Below, piece by piece: positions 1-63,837 of a DNA stretch of 64,000 nucleotides. Location: positions 30,381,935 to 30,445,934 of the forward strand of contig NW_025336598.1 of NCBI RefSeq assembly GCF_004798865.1. The letters run 5' to 3'. The notes under the pieces are model-generated. The model saw nothing but the letters and a program-made list of their open reading frames with translations, was not told the DNA's origin and did no database searches. The position numbers and the translations under genes were made by a program. Positions within the stretch are counted from its first letter, which is position 1. Each line of letters opens with the position of its first letter. Source of the DNA: Varanus komodoensis. Taxonomy: Eukaryota; Chordata; Lepidosauria; Squamata; Varanidae.

Positions 1-166
1 TTCAGCATCCCATTGGATTCTGCCTTCTGTATCCTAAGAGCTTGTATGTCCTTAGGCTGCATTTCCCATAGCAACTTACCTTGAAATGCATCTCACTGAG
101 TTCAGTGGGATGTCTTCTGGGTAAACATGCATAGAATTGTACTGCCAGAGGAGATTTCGTTCTGTC

Positions 167-186
167 TTCCTTGACTTAATTCCAAC
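167..186 (+). other. SCN9A: U12-type branch site and AC 3' splice site ending intron 2
   Basis: Exon 3 is preceded by AC (185-186), not AG. Eleven bases before it lies TTCCTTGAC (167-175), one base from the U12 branch consensus TTCCTTAAC and allowed by TTCCTTRAY, with branch A at 174. There is no long pyrimidine tract. Intron 2 of vertebrate sodium channel genes is a known minor-spliceosome AT-AC intron, so this is its conserved 3' end. The matching ATATCCTT donor lies upstream of the window. Confidence 0.9.
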
Positions 187-49769
<49,583 letters not shown>

Positions 49770-52700
49770 ACACAAAACAATCAAGTACTTCTGTCTACAG
49801 CAGATTGTTTACAGCTTAAGGAAGTAACACCGATACCAACAGGAATCTTGCTCAAAGTTTATGCCAAACTGATGATTCCTGCAATTAACCCTCATGATAT
49901 CTACATGCACCCAAGGCCAGCATTGAACTGACACAAGGCAGCCATCATTGTACTGTTGATGGGGCAGTAGGGTAGCCGACTCAGGAGGACATGGCTGTTC
50001 TTACCAGCTGGCACTGGAAAAAAGGCTATGAAGTGTCAGAATGCGCCAATAATTCTGTGTATGATAAACAAAACATCCTATTGCTGCAATGATGGCATTC
50101 AGAATGTGCATCCCAACCGCCTTGTGGATCTTGTTTGAGAAATTTCTGTTGGTGCAAGTCATATTTCCATTTGCAGATCACTGTTTATGATTATGTTGAC
50201 CAATGGAGCTGAGCTCTCTTTCTCGGATAATTGTTTACATTGAATACTTATAATAATGCGTTAATATTTAGGGACAGTTCATTGTAAGATTGGACCATAC
50301 AAACATGCAACAGAAAATCCCTGTCTCTGCTGGAAAGAGAGTAAGTTCGAAAGAGGCATATCTAGTAGGTGGGATGGACAGAGAAAAGAAGAAGATGCGA
50401 CATGGTTAAGTATATTAGTTCAGTTGAGCTGTGATGTTAAAACCTCTGCATGGATTCCAGAGATTACTTTAGGTCTTAAATAAGACTGCCTCTGCAGGTA
50501 TAAGGAAAAATACAAGGCTTGAAAAAGTCTGCACCCATAGCCCCCAAAGTCCCCAAACGCCATCCTGAAGAGCAAATATCTACCACAGATACAGTTCATT
50601 AAGCAAATCTGCAGATTCTGTACTTGTCCTCTTCTGTCAATGCTAAAGTGAGGAAGAAAGGAGGGGAGGCCTTTCCAGAGAAAAAGAGCTTAAAGGAGCC
50701 TTTCTGAACCACTAAGAGGTACTCAGCCCTACAATATAACTGGAAGGGAGTGCAAGGCAGGCTACATCTTTGTAAAGGAAGGTGCCCTCCAGGCAAAAGT
50801 AGCTGGTGAGGCAATTCACTCAGCTGGGCCACGGGCTGTCACTGTGGTGTGCTGTAGGGCAAATGGAATTCCCAGTCACCTGTAAAAACTGGGAGGCGGG
50901 AGGCAATCACAGGGCTGCTTGCACATGTGTGGTGCTGACTGTGGGACCTGCTACTTCCTGACAGGTAAGGTAGACACTCCCCCTGCATCAGCTGCCAAGA
51001 GGTCTGCATCATTGGTTGCCTCAGATCCTGGGCTTCACCATTTTAAAAGGAACTAACACGTGTCACTAAACTGATTCAAAATACCAGAAAGAGGCAAGCT
51101 GGGTGTTTCTCAGAAACTTAGGAGTGACCTGATGCTATCTTCTCTTGATAGCACTATATGGATTCCTGTGGGGTTTCCCTTTTCCCAATCTAAGCAGGCT
51201 CAATTGACTCTTAACAGCCTCAGTATTTGTTCATTAAAAGCTTCTCACACTTTGGCAATTTCTTCTCCTTCCAACTCCTCAAATTCTACATTTGTTTATG
51301 TTTCAGTTTGAGGGGGTGAATACAGACGTTTATGTTTAGAAGGAGAATACTGGGTCAGGAATACCTGTGGGGTATGGTACATAAGAATGCAAAAGCCAGA
51401 TAGATTTTACACGTCCACACATGCTCTCCTGTATGGAGTAATAACCTTGTCAAGATCAGCTCAGAACACATATATATACTCTAAATTACAGGTTCATATG
51501 CTCTTTGTTTGTGGCTGTGTGGGCTTAAATGGACATTATTTCAGAGATATAGTACATACATACATACCATGGTTGATATGGGTAGAAGCCAACCAGCACT
51601 TAATATCAAACAGTCCGGACAATTTATTACTCCAGTAATCATTTTGCCTCATTTTAAAATAATATATATATTACATATGTGTGTTCTTGTTCAAATTTTT
51701 ATGTGGCAAACATGGCAAAATATCATGTGGCACCTTAAAGAATATTCAGACAGTGTTTATCAGATTCCTGAATATAGATTCAGACTGTGTTTATTTTATA
51801 AGGTGCCACAAGATTGCTTTGTGTGTTTGCTGTAACAGATGAACATGGCTACCCCTCTGGAATTCATCTGGCAAGTTAGTTTTCTCCGATTCTCTTTCAT
51901 GTACAGATAAAAGATTTGCATGAAGGCATGCTGTACTTTATAGCTCATGCATGGGGTGGGGCAGGGGAATAGGAAGTAGCAAAGAGCAGCAGAGTGGGAA
52001 CTACATCCAGGTTTCAGGGTTGCTAAATTTGTGGCAATGTAACTATTTATGCTATGAAGCACCAGGATAAATCTTTGTGTGTCTATAACATTTGCAGTGC
52101 AAACATAAACTGTAGAGCTGTGGGGTAGATTAGTTTCCCTGCTTTTATCATGAAATACTGCATTTTAACCACTGCATTCCACAAGTCATCTACTGAAGCG
52201 GACCAGGTGAGCACATTATGCTTGCCTTACTTTGGTACAGTTGGATCAATTATTGTTTTAATAAACTTGAGAAATAATCCTAATCCAATGTTAAGTCTCT
52301 CCAGGACATAAAAAGGTAGAAAGAGAGGTATATGCCGAGGTAAAATTTGCCCCCATGGAGGAAATGACGCCTCTGAAGGATTCTCTTACATAGCTACTTA
52401 GCTTTGGGCTAACACAACATGTATCTATAGTCTTCCCTTCTACAAATCTGGCATCATCTCACCCTTTACAATGCGTATTTGCATTTTTGAAATAGTTTGA
52501 ATAGTTTGTGCAAAGAAAAAAATTACTGGAGCATAGCAATTATCTACTGCAAGCCTTTAGTTTAATGTGCAAGTTTCGTGAAGAGAATAGCATTCTATTT
52601 TATTTTATTTCATTATCAAACAAGGGCTTTGTGTCTTTGGTACATCTGTGGGTTTGAAATGGAAGCATCCCCCCTCATAGAGGGCTGAGAACAAATGACC

Positions 52701-52875
52701 TCATTTCACTCCCTTCCTTTTTTTTCTTTAAAAGAATAAAGTAGGTTCCAGTCTACTGGATTTGGGTTATGCAAAACATGGTGAGTGATGATGTGGTCAA
52801 AGGATGGAGCTTCAGTGCCTTGCCTAGCTTTCTTACCTGTTTGATTATTATTCCTTACAGCAGCCTCCCCCAGCC

Positions 52876-52966
52876 TGGTACCCTCTAGATGCAGTGGACT
52901 ACAACTCAAGTGATTCCTAGCAAGCATGGATGGGAGTTGTAATCCCAGTGAATCAGGAGGTCACCA
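52876..52966. mobile_element. Short palindromic MITE-like element, second copy
   Basis: The left arm TGGTACCCTCTAGATGCAGT with ACTACAACTC and the right arm, complement TGGTGACCTCCTGATTCACT with ATTACAACTC, pair imperfectly over about 32 bp. Same family as 38545. Confidence 0.6.
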
Positions 52967-54068
52967 TGTTGAGGAAGGCTGTACTACACTGGGGGCTGCA
53001 AAACGCAATGCCTCTCTATGGTTATGGTTATGCAGAGGCACCATCTAAAAACAAAGAACATGTGCTTTCTCCCCCTTCATGACTGTTATTTTCTTCCTGT
53101 GCAAATCTGATGGATTATTTAAAACCTGTGCTATTCATTTCTTTAATCCTATAAACCTTGCTCTGTGGCGTAATAGAAGTCAGCTGGTCTTCCTCTCTAT
53201 CCCCTTCCTCTTTCTTTTCATCCCCTTCAGCTGCTATCCCAGCCTTTTGCAAAAAGAAATATCCTAAATTCTTTGTAAATGTAAGTCTTGCCAAATGGAT
53301 TAGAATATGCAACATTAGACAAGTTCCACAATATATTCTGGTTATAGAACGTGAGCTGGATTTGCTGCATCATCTGGATTTTCTGGTGCAGAATACAGAC
53401 AGCCCTACATCAATTTGTATTGCTCTGATGCACCTTCTGGTGGTCCAGCATAAGTCATGTGTCCATGGCAGAAAAAGCCCAAACATAGAGGCAGAGTTTT
53501 ATTTTTAAGCTAGCAACAGCTCAATGCTGCTTGTGTCTTTTTTAATGACTATCACATGGTGCAAATCCATTTCTGTAACGATGTGCTGTAAATGTCTTCA
53601 TTGATTTAAACATACAAATTTATAAAACTTTATAAAAGCACATTTTATATTATTTTCTAAATCACCTTGTTTATCAGTTTGCAGTTAGGTGCACTATAAT
53701 GGCAGTATTTACTTATTTAATCATCTGTTTTATATCACCACATATTTAACATATGTGAGGGGGTAGGGGAATGAGATTACAGTTGCAAATATGCATCACT
53801 TTTTTCTGTTCTTGTAGTCTTTCATTTAGAAACATAAGAGGAAAAGATGATCAAATCTGACTCTGAAATAATTTCAAATGGGTGGGAAAAGGGCTACTTG
53901 CCTCTAAATAGAATGATCTTTGTAATTAAAAAAAAGTGTTTGTGTTCTTCTGATACTGCTTGCATCAGACATTTTGGTCTTCTGATTCACTGAGGACTTC
54001 ATCTGTTGCAGTATTTTCTAAGACGTGCTCATTCTTTTTCATCTGCACTGCATTAGAACTGTCCTATA

Positions 54069-55140
54069 TATAACCTGTGTCCCACCCTCTATAATTGTAT
54101 TTCCCCTTTCTGCAAGAACAAAGTTGTTAAAATCAAAAGCAATCTTATCTGGGCATTTTTGTTGTTCTGTTTGTTACAGAGGGAAAAAGTAAAGTTATTC
54201 TTTTACTTTGACTATTGCCTAGTAATATATATTGAGGAACTGCATGTAGAAAAATATTTTAGCATAAATATTAACTACATTACTAACAAGCCAAAAATAA
54301 AGTTAATAATTTTTATCATATATCCTGTTACGTTTTGTGTTTTTGTTAATTCACATTGACTGCCAATTCTGGAAGGTTTTTAATAGAGAAAAAGAGCAAG
54401 AAGATACACTTGGTTACTGATCATGTCCAGCTGGAGTAGGGGAAAGTCAAGTCCAGATTTACAATGGAAAAATACATTTTGTTGACAGGCTGCCACAGGT
54501 GTGATGGCGATTGCCACTGCACCTTCCATAGCACCTCCATAGCTTCCTATTCTCTTGACATGATTTTCTCAGGAGCACGTGAGGCACATGTTAAACAATT
54601 TTGGTACGAATTCTGGTAAGTGATGATTCCCCCACATAGGGCAGGAGGGCAACAAATGTGCTTTGTTTGTTCTTTTAGTCTGTGTGACAGGACAACAGTT
54701 CTTCCCATACGTGACTTTCAAAGTGGAATCAAGGTCTATACTCCAACAAGTCAGAAATAGTGGACCTGCAGTGATCACACTATTTTGCCTATCATCAAAA
54801 TGTATATCAATCTTATGCGGGGCTAGCCCTGCTATTCAGCAGGCGATTGATGGAGTGGTCTCCTTTGGTTTTGGTTTTTTGGTTTTATCTGGGGCAGCAT
54901 GGAATTCAAGACCACCCTTATCTCCAGTATAGTGTCCTCCGCATCAAGCATAAATATAACCTGGAGCCCACCATCTGTAATTGTGTTTCCCCTTTCCACA
55001 AGAATGAAGTGCTACAAGCAAAATCAATCTTATCTGGGCCTTTTTGTTGTTATCCTGACTGTTACAAAGGGAAGAAGAAAAGTTATCCTTTTACTTCGAC
55101 TATTGACTAGTGTTATAGATGAACTTCTTGCAGAGGCCTG
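54069..55140 (+). repeat. Direct duplication of about 185 bp, copies 890 bp apart
   Basis: Copy 1 at about 54069-54250 and copy 2 at about 54956-55140 share ATAACCTG, TAATTGTATTTCCCCTTTC or TAATTGTGTTTCCCCTTTC, AATCTTATCTGGGC, TTTTTGTTGTT, AAAGTTAT and TTTTACTT plus GACTATTG, in the same order. They differ at perhaps a fifth of positions. Nature unknown: a dispersed repeat or local duplication. Confidence 0.8.
54296..54301 (+). terminator. SCN9A: Candidate polyadenylation signal
   Basis: AATAAA followed 20-50 nt later by a GT-rich stretch (GTTACGTTTTGTGTTTTTGT). This is the best signal-plus-downstream-element pair among three AATAAA sites after the stop codon. The choice is inference. Confidence 0.3.
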
Positions 55141-57480
55141 TTGCCTCTGCCATACTCAGAATAGCCAAAATGTCTATATATAAATAAGGAATTGGGGATA
55201 TGCTCCCCAGACTTTGGACCATTCCAATTCATGCACACAATCCTCAGGGTGAGCCTTACAAGTTGCCACAGGCTTATGTGTAGCTCAATGAGTTGGGCCA
55301 TGAGACAGTTATACATACCACTCCCATGTCAAGGATACCCAGTGTACTAAACAGTCATAATAATAAAGAAGGGGGGGTATAGCCCAGAGTTGCCACATCC
55401 TTGCATCCTACTCAACGTTTTGCAGGGAGGCATACCATAGTTGCCCAGTGTGGTACTCTGTGCCAGTAATACCAAATTTACATAGACATGATTCAGAACT
55501 AGACACGGGTATCTGTCTGTTTTGTGCTACCTAGTGGACTGCCAGTGAAGCTCATCTGTGAAATTGCACCTGACCATTATGATATTTATGTCCCGTAAGT
55601 ACTGTTCTGCTTAACACTTTGTAGTGAACCACTTGCATGGAGAATTATTAAAATATGTGATGCAAGGTCCTTGTGTGTTTATTGGCTATGTATTCTTATT
55701 ATGTATTTCTCACTTAGTTCTTTGGGGCCCTAACAAATCACCAATAGGAGCATTCTCTTTTTGTAAAGAATATTAATTTATAACTGAACAATGTGAAAAA
55801 TGAAAAGTCATTCATTTAAAATAGTAAATATCAGAGAGAAGACATATCAGAAAATGTTTAGTCATTGTCTCTGTCAATTTGATTTCTTTTAACTCTAAAT
55901 GGTCAATAGTCTTGGCTCTGTTAAGAAGAAAAAGCTGCATTCAACTTACATACTGCAGGTTTGTGATGTTTCGTAATAGCCTACAGCGGCCACTTATGAA
56001 TCACCAAAAGGGGGGCAATATGGTACCAAAATAAGAGGGTGCTGACTTGCAACATATTCACTTAGGCCCTTCCAAATTTAGGTACAAATCTAGAAATTAT
56101 AATTCAAATGACAATAGAGTACATCTCACCACAGTTGAGAAGACCCACTATGTGGCTCGCTCAGTTTGCTTTCTGGGTGCTGTTGATGGGCAACATGAGG
56201 CTCAGCCCTTCTTTCTAATGGTCCTTTATCTTGGTTGGCACAGCCTTTCAAAACCCTCAAAGAGAGAATCTTCAAAACAGAGGACTGTCCTCTGCAAAAG
56301 AGGGCACATGGGCCCTTTACACTGGCTATGCATTTCATTATTCAGTTACATCATTCATTGATTCTGGGACACAACTACCAAACCATATTGATGTCTGGCT
56401 TCTGGCTCATGACATCCTAGACCTGAATCTTCCTGCAATGTAATGCCTCATAGCTAGTCTGGGTTTGTGCTAAAATGCCATCCTTTGGGATTCACTTAAA
56501 AACAACTGAAGGTTGCATACCTTGTTTTGCTTGCAATGAACGATGCATGTGTTTTTCCCTTTGTTGATGAAAGAACAGACCATAATATGCTAAAATGGTG
56601 ACAATGCAGGATATGCTATGCAAGTGGTAGAAAGTGCCAGATAAAAATAACACAGACAGCCGCTAAAAGCCAACCACCAATGGCCCAGGTGTATCGACTA
56701 CTGCATACTTTAAAGAAGACTACTTAGCTCTCCCTATGCAGTGCATCCAGAAAAAATATCTGGCTTCAAAGTACATTAGGAGGATCTTCAGTGTAGTGCA
56801 GGCAGCAGCACAAGAATTAACAATGACCGGCAAACCTCTGCATTATTAACAGCATTTTCAGGAGAGGAAAACTGGAGGCATTTTGCACTCTCTCTCTCAA
56901 ACTGCTTTATTTCAGTCATGCAGGTAGGCATCTATTAAATGTTACACAGACATACACTTGTGGAGAAAAGACTTAGTAGCATGAAAAACACCTCCACCTG
57001 AGTGCCTTCCTCAGAAAACAGATCACACTGCAGTGCAACCCAAGCAAAGTAAACTGCGGCACATTTTTGTCCCTGGGGAGAGGGAAAATTGCATGCAGGC
57101 TCACGCATGCCCCTGCTGCAAGAACAGCACTTGATACAAACAGGGAAAGACACCTCATCAACAATTTATCAGAGCTCAAAAGACACCCAAGTTCTGCATT
57201 CTAGACTGATTTCTCATCCAGGCAGTTGATGCTGCAAGCTTGATTCAGCATAATCAAGAAACAGACTGAAGCTGCACTTTAACAAGAGCTACTGTTTCAC
57301 TTTCCATTTTAATTCCACATTGTTTTAAAGGGATGTGATTATAATTATTATGCAGAAAAGAAAGATGCAGCTGTTTTATGTTCCCAAATGAGGTGAATAT
57401 CAGATGCAGCAGCAATGCATCTTCACATCTGAGTGCATTATATTTCCTGTACTGTTTCATGGCATTTTCCCCCTTACGTA
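55141..57480. other. Intergenic DNA
   Basis: 2.3 kb with no repeat, RNA gene or coding frame that I can support. Confidence 0.5.
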
Positions 57481-57905
57481 ATTAATTAATTACATTTCTG
57501 TACTGCCCCATTGCCTGTAGCTCTCTGGGTAGTTTATAAATGTAAAAGTCTCATAGGCAATTCTTAAAATATTCATATTGAATAAATAATAAACCAATAC
57601 AACAATACAACAGGCAACAGGTAACAACCACAGGGCAAACAACCACAGTGGCAGTAAGAGCTTAACCCCCCTGCACAGCAGCAAGTAATAATATTTAAAA
57701 CTGGCATAACAGATAAACTTAACAATTAAAATAACTGGAAAATAAAAAGGTTTTCCCCAGGCACCAAAAAGATGGCAAGGATGGTGCCAGGCTTACCTCC
57801 CTGTGGGGAATATTCCAGATGGGGTGCCACTACCGAAAAGACTCTTCTGGTTGTCACTCCCTTACTTTTTTCTTTGGGGGGGGGAGTTTCCCTGAGAAAG
57901 ACCTT
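57481..57905 (-). mobile_element. L2-clade LINE 3' end
   Basis: Starts with ATTAATTAATTACATTTCTG, then AATAAAAAGGTTTTCCCCAG, GCACCAAAAAGATGGCAAGG, ATGGTGCCAGGCTTACCTCC, CTGTGGGGAATATTCCAGAT. This is the complement of the 3' UTR layout seen at 45735, diverged. Confidence 0.65.
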
Positions 57906-60364
57906 GGCAGGTGATCTTAAAAGACAGGTAGGAATATATGGGATAACTTGTTACCCTCATACTCCCTGGATATCAAAGGCAAGTTGTAACAATGCATTTT
58001 TACAATGTATGCACACCATATCTGTGGCTGTTCCTGCATTTTTCCCAAGTGTTTCGACCCAAATCCACAAGAATGATACTTTGCTATGCACAATTACTCC
58101 AGAATGTGCTGTTCTGAATAAAGTAGGTCTAATTTCCAACTAAAGATATATTCATTCATTAATTCCCCCACAGATCCTTAATAAAATTCTACGTATGTTA
58201 CAACAAGAGTCCTTAATTATAATAATGTTTCATTGAGTAATAAACATTGCACTGTGAAAGTAGCAGAGAATCTACAACTGTAGGAAATACAGTGCCCACG
58301 CACCACAATACCTTCTTGGCCACCTTCCTTAGTATCTACCAAGGTGATCTACACCTCCCACTTTTCCTCCCCATTACTTACTGGCAGGTGGACTCCCTAT
58401 GAAATCGGATTCTGCTGAGGCTGAAAACTGTGGTTTCATAGGAAGAGTTTCCTGTATTGGGGCTCAGAGTCCACCTCTGCCTTGTACCCATTCTTTGCGC
58501 CAGTTACCAGTCCTTTGACATTCCTCCTGCGGCAGCCATTATGTGATGCTGCCCAGAACACTTTCTCAAATGGCCAAACATGCCCATTGCTTGTGCTACA
58601 TTCTTGTCCTCTCTGTCTGCATTTGTTTTTAACTTTGTCAGATACCAGAACAGAAAAGTTTCTTAAAAGCAACCACAACTAGTAACTGCTCAACCACCCT
58701 GCTTCAGTTTCTTGACCCCATTCCCTGAAAGAATTCTCCAAGGCTTTTTGAATTCTCTTGCGACGAGAAGAGCAAACTTTTTGCTGGGTCCATGTAGTCA
58801 TGCTAGCCCCACACCAATGTACCCTTTACCTTAAATTATGTTGCATAATTCTGAAGCCGAAAGAATTAAACAGGGCCTAGGCCTGCTCTGATCTCTCTGT
58901 CACATGCAAAACTAACTCCCTTACCTTACAAACAGCTCCTAAACATAATATCCTTAAAACTTGATGCTCTGAGTGGGTAGCGGCTCAAAGTCTACATCTC
59001 ATGTTTGCACTAAGTTCAGCTCCACCCTTCCATAGTCTCTGGGATTTTGTGCATGCGTGTTGCATCCTCAGCTACAGATGGGATAATAGGGTTGAACCCA
59101 CACATACCCATCAGGTGCCTCAGTCAACTAATCGCATTTCATGAAAGGTGGTTTAATTTGTTTTTCTTTTCCTTTTCCATGTGCAGAGTCAGAATGATAT
59201 ACTTATAGGGTTAGGAAGGCAAAATTACTTGACCAGGCTTGGGTACTATACATCATGACAGTGGGGGAGCAGTTACTTGATAATGCAACTCAAGTAGCAA
59301 AAGGTCTTGGGCTAACCCTGCACCCAAGGGTGCTGGTGAGGAGGAGGAGTTGGAGATTCCTCTTCCTATTTGTTCCTGGTTCTTTGTTTGTCAAGCAAGC
59401 AAGAGGGAGCTATGAGAAAGAGGAGCTGGTGAGAAGCATGAGGAAAAAGCAGACTCACTGAGGGAGGAGGGCCACTAAGGGTGTCTCATCCAAGAGCCCT
59501 GAAAAATCTGGAGCTGGCACTCCCTGAAATTTAGTTATGTTCTTCTCTAAGGTGCAATCTGTAAACTGAATTTGCAAAAGATATGTCCAAGAATGCTTAT
59601 GTGAGTGACAGCCCTTTTTTCTTGACAAGGCACTTTAAGCCCTTGCTGACACCAGTATAAGAAATGTAAAAAGGGAGGAGTCATCAGTAGCTAGTGGGAA
59701 AAGGCCTGCATGCACCTTTCCACTGTGATTACTGACTATTTCCAGTCTAGATTCCTGATTAAGGTGGGGGTTTCTTGGCAGCACAGACTGAGTTCTGCAA
59801 AGCTGTTGTAAACCAGAAGCCATTGATCTAATATCTATATTGCACAAAGCCAAGACAGACTGGAAATAATTAGAAACCTAGTGTGGTTTTCTTGGGGAAG
59901 ATGACGCACTTCTAATAACCAGGAAAGCCATAATCATCAAGGATATTTTAGGCCATTTCCATCCAAGTTACAGCAAATAAGATACAAAAGCATTTTCTGA
60001 TTTTGCAAATGTGCGCATGGGAGAAGAGCTGCATTGCAATTAAAATGGAAAACTAGCATTGTCTGTACTTAGCTTATCAATGCCTTACACAAAGGCTCTT
60101 CATATAGAGTATGCAAGCAGAGCTGAAACAAAAGAACAGTTTAAAGTTTGGGTTTTGACTCTGGAGCTTTAGAAGTCTGGAGAAATGGATGAGCAGACAT
60201 GGATAAGGTGATATACTTGAACCTTCCAATAAACTGCAGGCAGTTCAGGTCGGCAGTTATGTTATCTCCAAGCACCATGTGAATGTAAATGCTAGACTTT
60301 GGGGTGTGGCAAATATCTTAGGACTTCCCTCTTTCTCTGCTGTTCATAAAGATTTCACACACAA
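57906..60364. other. Intergenic DNA
   Basis: 2.5 kb, nothing recognised. Short frames on both strands only. Confidence 0.5.
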
Positions 60365-60662
60365 ATCCAGCAATAATATTTATATAACATTTTCAAGTGT
60401 TTGAAGTGCTCCTCATCTATTATTTTGCAGTAATCCTTATTATAATCCTCTAAGGTTAGTCATAGTAATATTTATACTGTAGTTTAGTATTATTATCTCC
60501 CATGTTTATAGTTCTAAATACATAAAATAATAAAATATTACAACCAGGGGGCAGAAGCAGAGACAGCAGCTTTCCTAAAGCCATTCAAGTTCATGTAGGA
60601 TTTGAACTGGGGACTTCCTGGCTCATAGGTCAGTTTCATAGCCACCATGTCGCATCAGTTCT
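60365..60662 (-). mobile_element. MIR-type SINE
   Basis: ATATTTATATAACATTTTCA and TTTTGCAGTAATCCTTATTA, then GTAGGATTTGAACTGGGGAC and TTCCTGGCTCATAGGTCAG. This is the complement of a tRNA-derived head with the MIR-like core. Old. Confidence 0.6.
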
Positions 60663-63600
60663 CAGTCCTCTGTAATGAGTATTAATATGTCAAACTAACC
60701 CCATTCTAATCCCTTGCCTCTTTACACTTTTCCTGTCCTCATGTTCATATTACCACCAAATTCCTTCCTAGGATGTCAGATGCCTTCCTTCCACTTCCTT
60801 CTTTAGTAGTATGTGCCATAATTTCACCCTGTGTTGTTTAAAATTTTACTACATTTTAGAATATGAAGTATGCGTGTGCATGTGTGTGCACTTAACCCAA
60901 ACTTTCCCTGTAAGTAAAACATGAATAATGGATAAAATGGACTATGGAAATTTTAATTTTAGCATTTTTGTAACCCATCTTCACTCCAAGCAGCTCAAGG
61001 TACCATACCTAATTCTTTTGACTCCTCCCCACCCATTTTTATCCTATATAATGCCATAAAATTTTCCAGCTGGACATCTTCCCACTATGTGAATCTATAG
61101 CAGTCATGAAATTAAAGAAATCCTAGAGTGACTGAGTGTTAGCCTAATAGGATGTCTGCTTAAATGTGTGTATGAGTAAAAACAATCGTTACAAAGGAAA
61201 AAGGCATACCTTATTTTTTAGACAATGTGTGTCAGGAGAAGCACCAAAAGGGAACTTCTCAGAGGAGGACTACTCTAACACTGGCCTGAGATTGTACTGG
61301 GCCAATGGGAGTCAGTGTACACCAATGAACACCCCAAAAACCCTGCACTGGAATTATGCCCCAGCAAGAGAGTTTGCTGAACTGGGAGACACACCTTCAA
61401 GTGCTGAAGCTTCTGCAGTCACCCTCAGCATGAGAAACACTGAGCAATGTAAACCAAATGCCTGATAAGAGGGCTGACATAAGGCCTTCAGTCTCTAAGC
61501 CCAGCTCTGGAAGGTGACTCCAGCTTAGGGGCCCAGGAACGGATCACTGTAAAACTTTTCACCATACCTGGAAGCTTCTGGTAAACATTTCTTTGCGGTC
61601 TAGGTCTGGCTCCTTGGCTGGACAGCTGTGCTGCTGCTTAGCAACCTTGCCACAGACTGGCCTCTGGCCCTGCCAGTAAGACCAGAAATCCAAGCTACAC
61701 AGCTCAGCTGGTGCTGGAGAGCGGGCATAGAGCAGGCATCCTTGTACAGAGAGGAGATGCCACATGCCACCTGATGGTGGCCTTTTTTAAAAAGCGGAAA
61801 CATGCATCCTACATGGATCTGCAGTGCTGCTCCTTCCTGTTGAGTTTCACCTTGGCCTACCCCACCCTCACAAAAATGGCCAATAAAATAGATATGATAG
61901 TGATCAATAGGAGGCTGCGGCGAATGGGGCGGCATAGAAGCCTCCCAAATAAATAAATAAATAAATCGGTTGAAGTAAGTTCTGATTGATACTGGGCAGA
62001 CTTGGTAAGGTAAGTTGTAAATATTTGTATGTGAGAAATGATCAAATTGGTTCTTTTTTTACACAGAAAAGAACCTTTTTAGTTCAAATTTTTTGACAGA
62101 GGTATTGATTAAGTTTATAGATTAACTAAAGCCAGGCCTAATTTACAGTACTGATATTTACTTTTAAAGACCAAACAGCTTGGGACCAAAATGCCTGAAA
62201 TTCCTAAATCAATGTACCTGCCTTTTGTGATTTTCTGCAAAAGTCCTTTCTTTCCTGGAGATACAATATTCAGCAACAAGAGAAAGGGCTTTTTCAGCAG
62301 AAGCTCTGCTAACCCAGAGATTTAATTTACTGCAAGTTAATTTTTATGGATTTCACTTATTCTTTTTTACTGCATTTGTGCTACAATTATTTACTGTACA
62401 GTGACCTAAAATCCAAAAAGTATGGACAGTGTTAAGGAAAGTTTCAAATAAAGGTATACTAATAGTGGTCCTCTGTGTGTACAAGACCAAAATGCACAGG
62501 AGGGATGTATTAGTAGACTTGGAGGAACCCTACAGTTTGCAGAATTACAGCAAAACTGTAGATATAAAATCCTCAGACTGGGAAAAGGGAACACCCAAAA
62601 CAACCCAATGAGGAGTGAGTGCAATCAGTAGGTAAGAATGCTGATGGCTTGGAAGAAAAAATCAAAACCAGCAGCAACACGGGAAAATATGGAATAGAAT
62701 ATGCTACAAAGGGCATGTCTTGCTTGAACTATGACCATCGCAGTCTACATTTTCTTGCAGCTCCTGCCTATTAAACATTATTTAAACTTCTTTTTTTAAA
62801 TATCCTTGTAATAGCCAATTTTAAAAATTACTTTAATCATCATCTAAATATAACATAATTCTAAATAATTATGTCCCTCATAAAGTCTTGACTATTTGGC
62901 AGGGTGCACAAAGAACGATCAGTTTATTGTGTTCTTAAAATAAATCTCATAATGGGTATGCAAAGCACCTCATAAATTCTCCAGTGTCAAGTACCAAATG
63001 CTACAAAAGTTCCAGAAATAGTTGTGAAATTAAAAATCCCCTACATGTCAGCTATAAAACAGCATCAAATATTAAATACAAGACAAGCCACTTATCAAAT
63101 AGTGCCCATATTAAACACTATCAGTGATGTACAATATTAGTCCTCATTAGAGTACACCCATGAAAATTAATGGGCCATAAGGTAGATTGGATTCAGCCCT
63201 ACTGCAATTACCAAACGCTACATTCCACAGCCATGAGATGCTATCAATCATATACTTCAGGCACAGCTTTCAGTAACAATGTGTCATACAGAATGCATTC
63301 CAAAATCTCAGTCAGTTTTTATATATACATATCTTTCCACCCACCCATCTGGATGCACATGTATCACCTGGACCTTTCAAGCTAATTGAAATGACTTCCT
63401 GTAGCCTCTATCTCTCAGGAAAGATAATCACACCTAGCATCTTGTCACAGAGACAAAAATATTCTGAGAGGATCAGCGGCAGCCTGGTTTTGGCTTGCTC
63501 ATTAAATGCCAATGCATTGATTTAGGGCTTACCTGCAGTCTGCACAGCATTGTCAATCTGTGATGATTCAAAATTATTCAACTTTGCCATTAAATATACA

Positions 63601-63837
63601 TAAACCCAAGTGCTAGGAAAATGCAAATTACTGCATAATATAACTGTTGAAGCATTTCCAGTTATAGCTTAAATCAAAAATCAACACCCAAGTAGATTGG
63701 ACTCATCAGAAATCTTATGTTTTGATTTTCTAATCTGCTGAATGCTGACAATTTCTTCTTTCAGCCAAAAGAAATTGGCTGGAAATTTTGCTTGCTTTTC
63801 ATCTGCCTGGCTTTCCCACAAACATTTAGGCTCCTCT
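60663..63837. other. Intergenic DNA
   Basis: 3.2 kb. A LINE-tail scrap at 61905-61966 (GCGGCGAATGGGGCGGCAT then AAATAAATAAATAAATAAAT). A 99-codon frame at 61166-61465 matches nothing I know. AT-rich toward the end. Confidence 0.5.

Larger units (their letters stand above)
49770..54360 (+). other. SCN9A: 3' UTR and following non-coding DNA (extent uncertain)
   Basis: AT-rich and gene-free. Sodium channel 3' UTRs can run to several kb. AATAAA candidates lie at 52260-52265, 52735-52740 and 54296-54301. A palindromic element lies at 52876-52966. CAACAGATGAACATGGCTAC near 51834 looks like the end of a reptile repeat I cannot name. I cannot fix where the transcript ends. Confidence 0.35.

Noticed and set aside
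61166-61465. 99-codon plus-strand frame downstream of the gene
   Set aside because: No recognised domain, no splice or promoter support.
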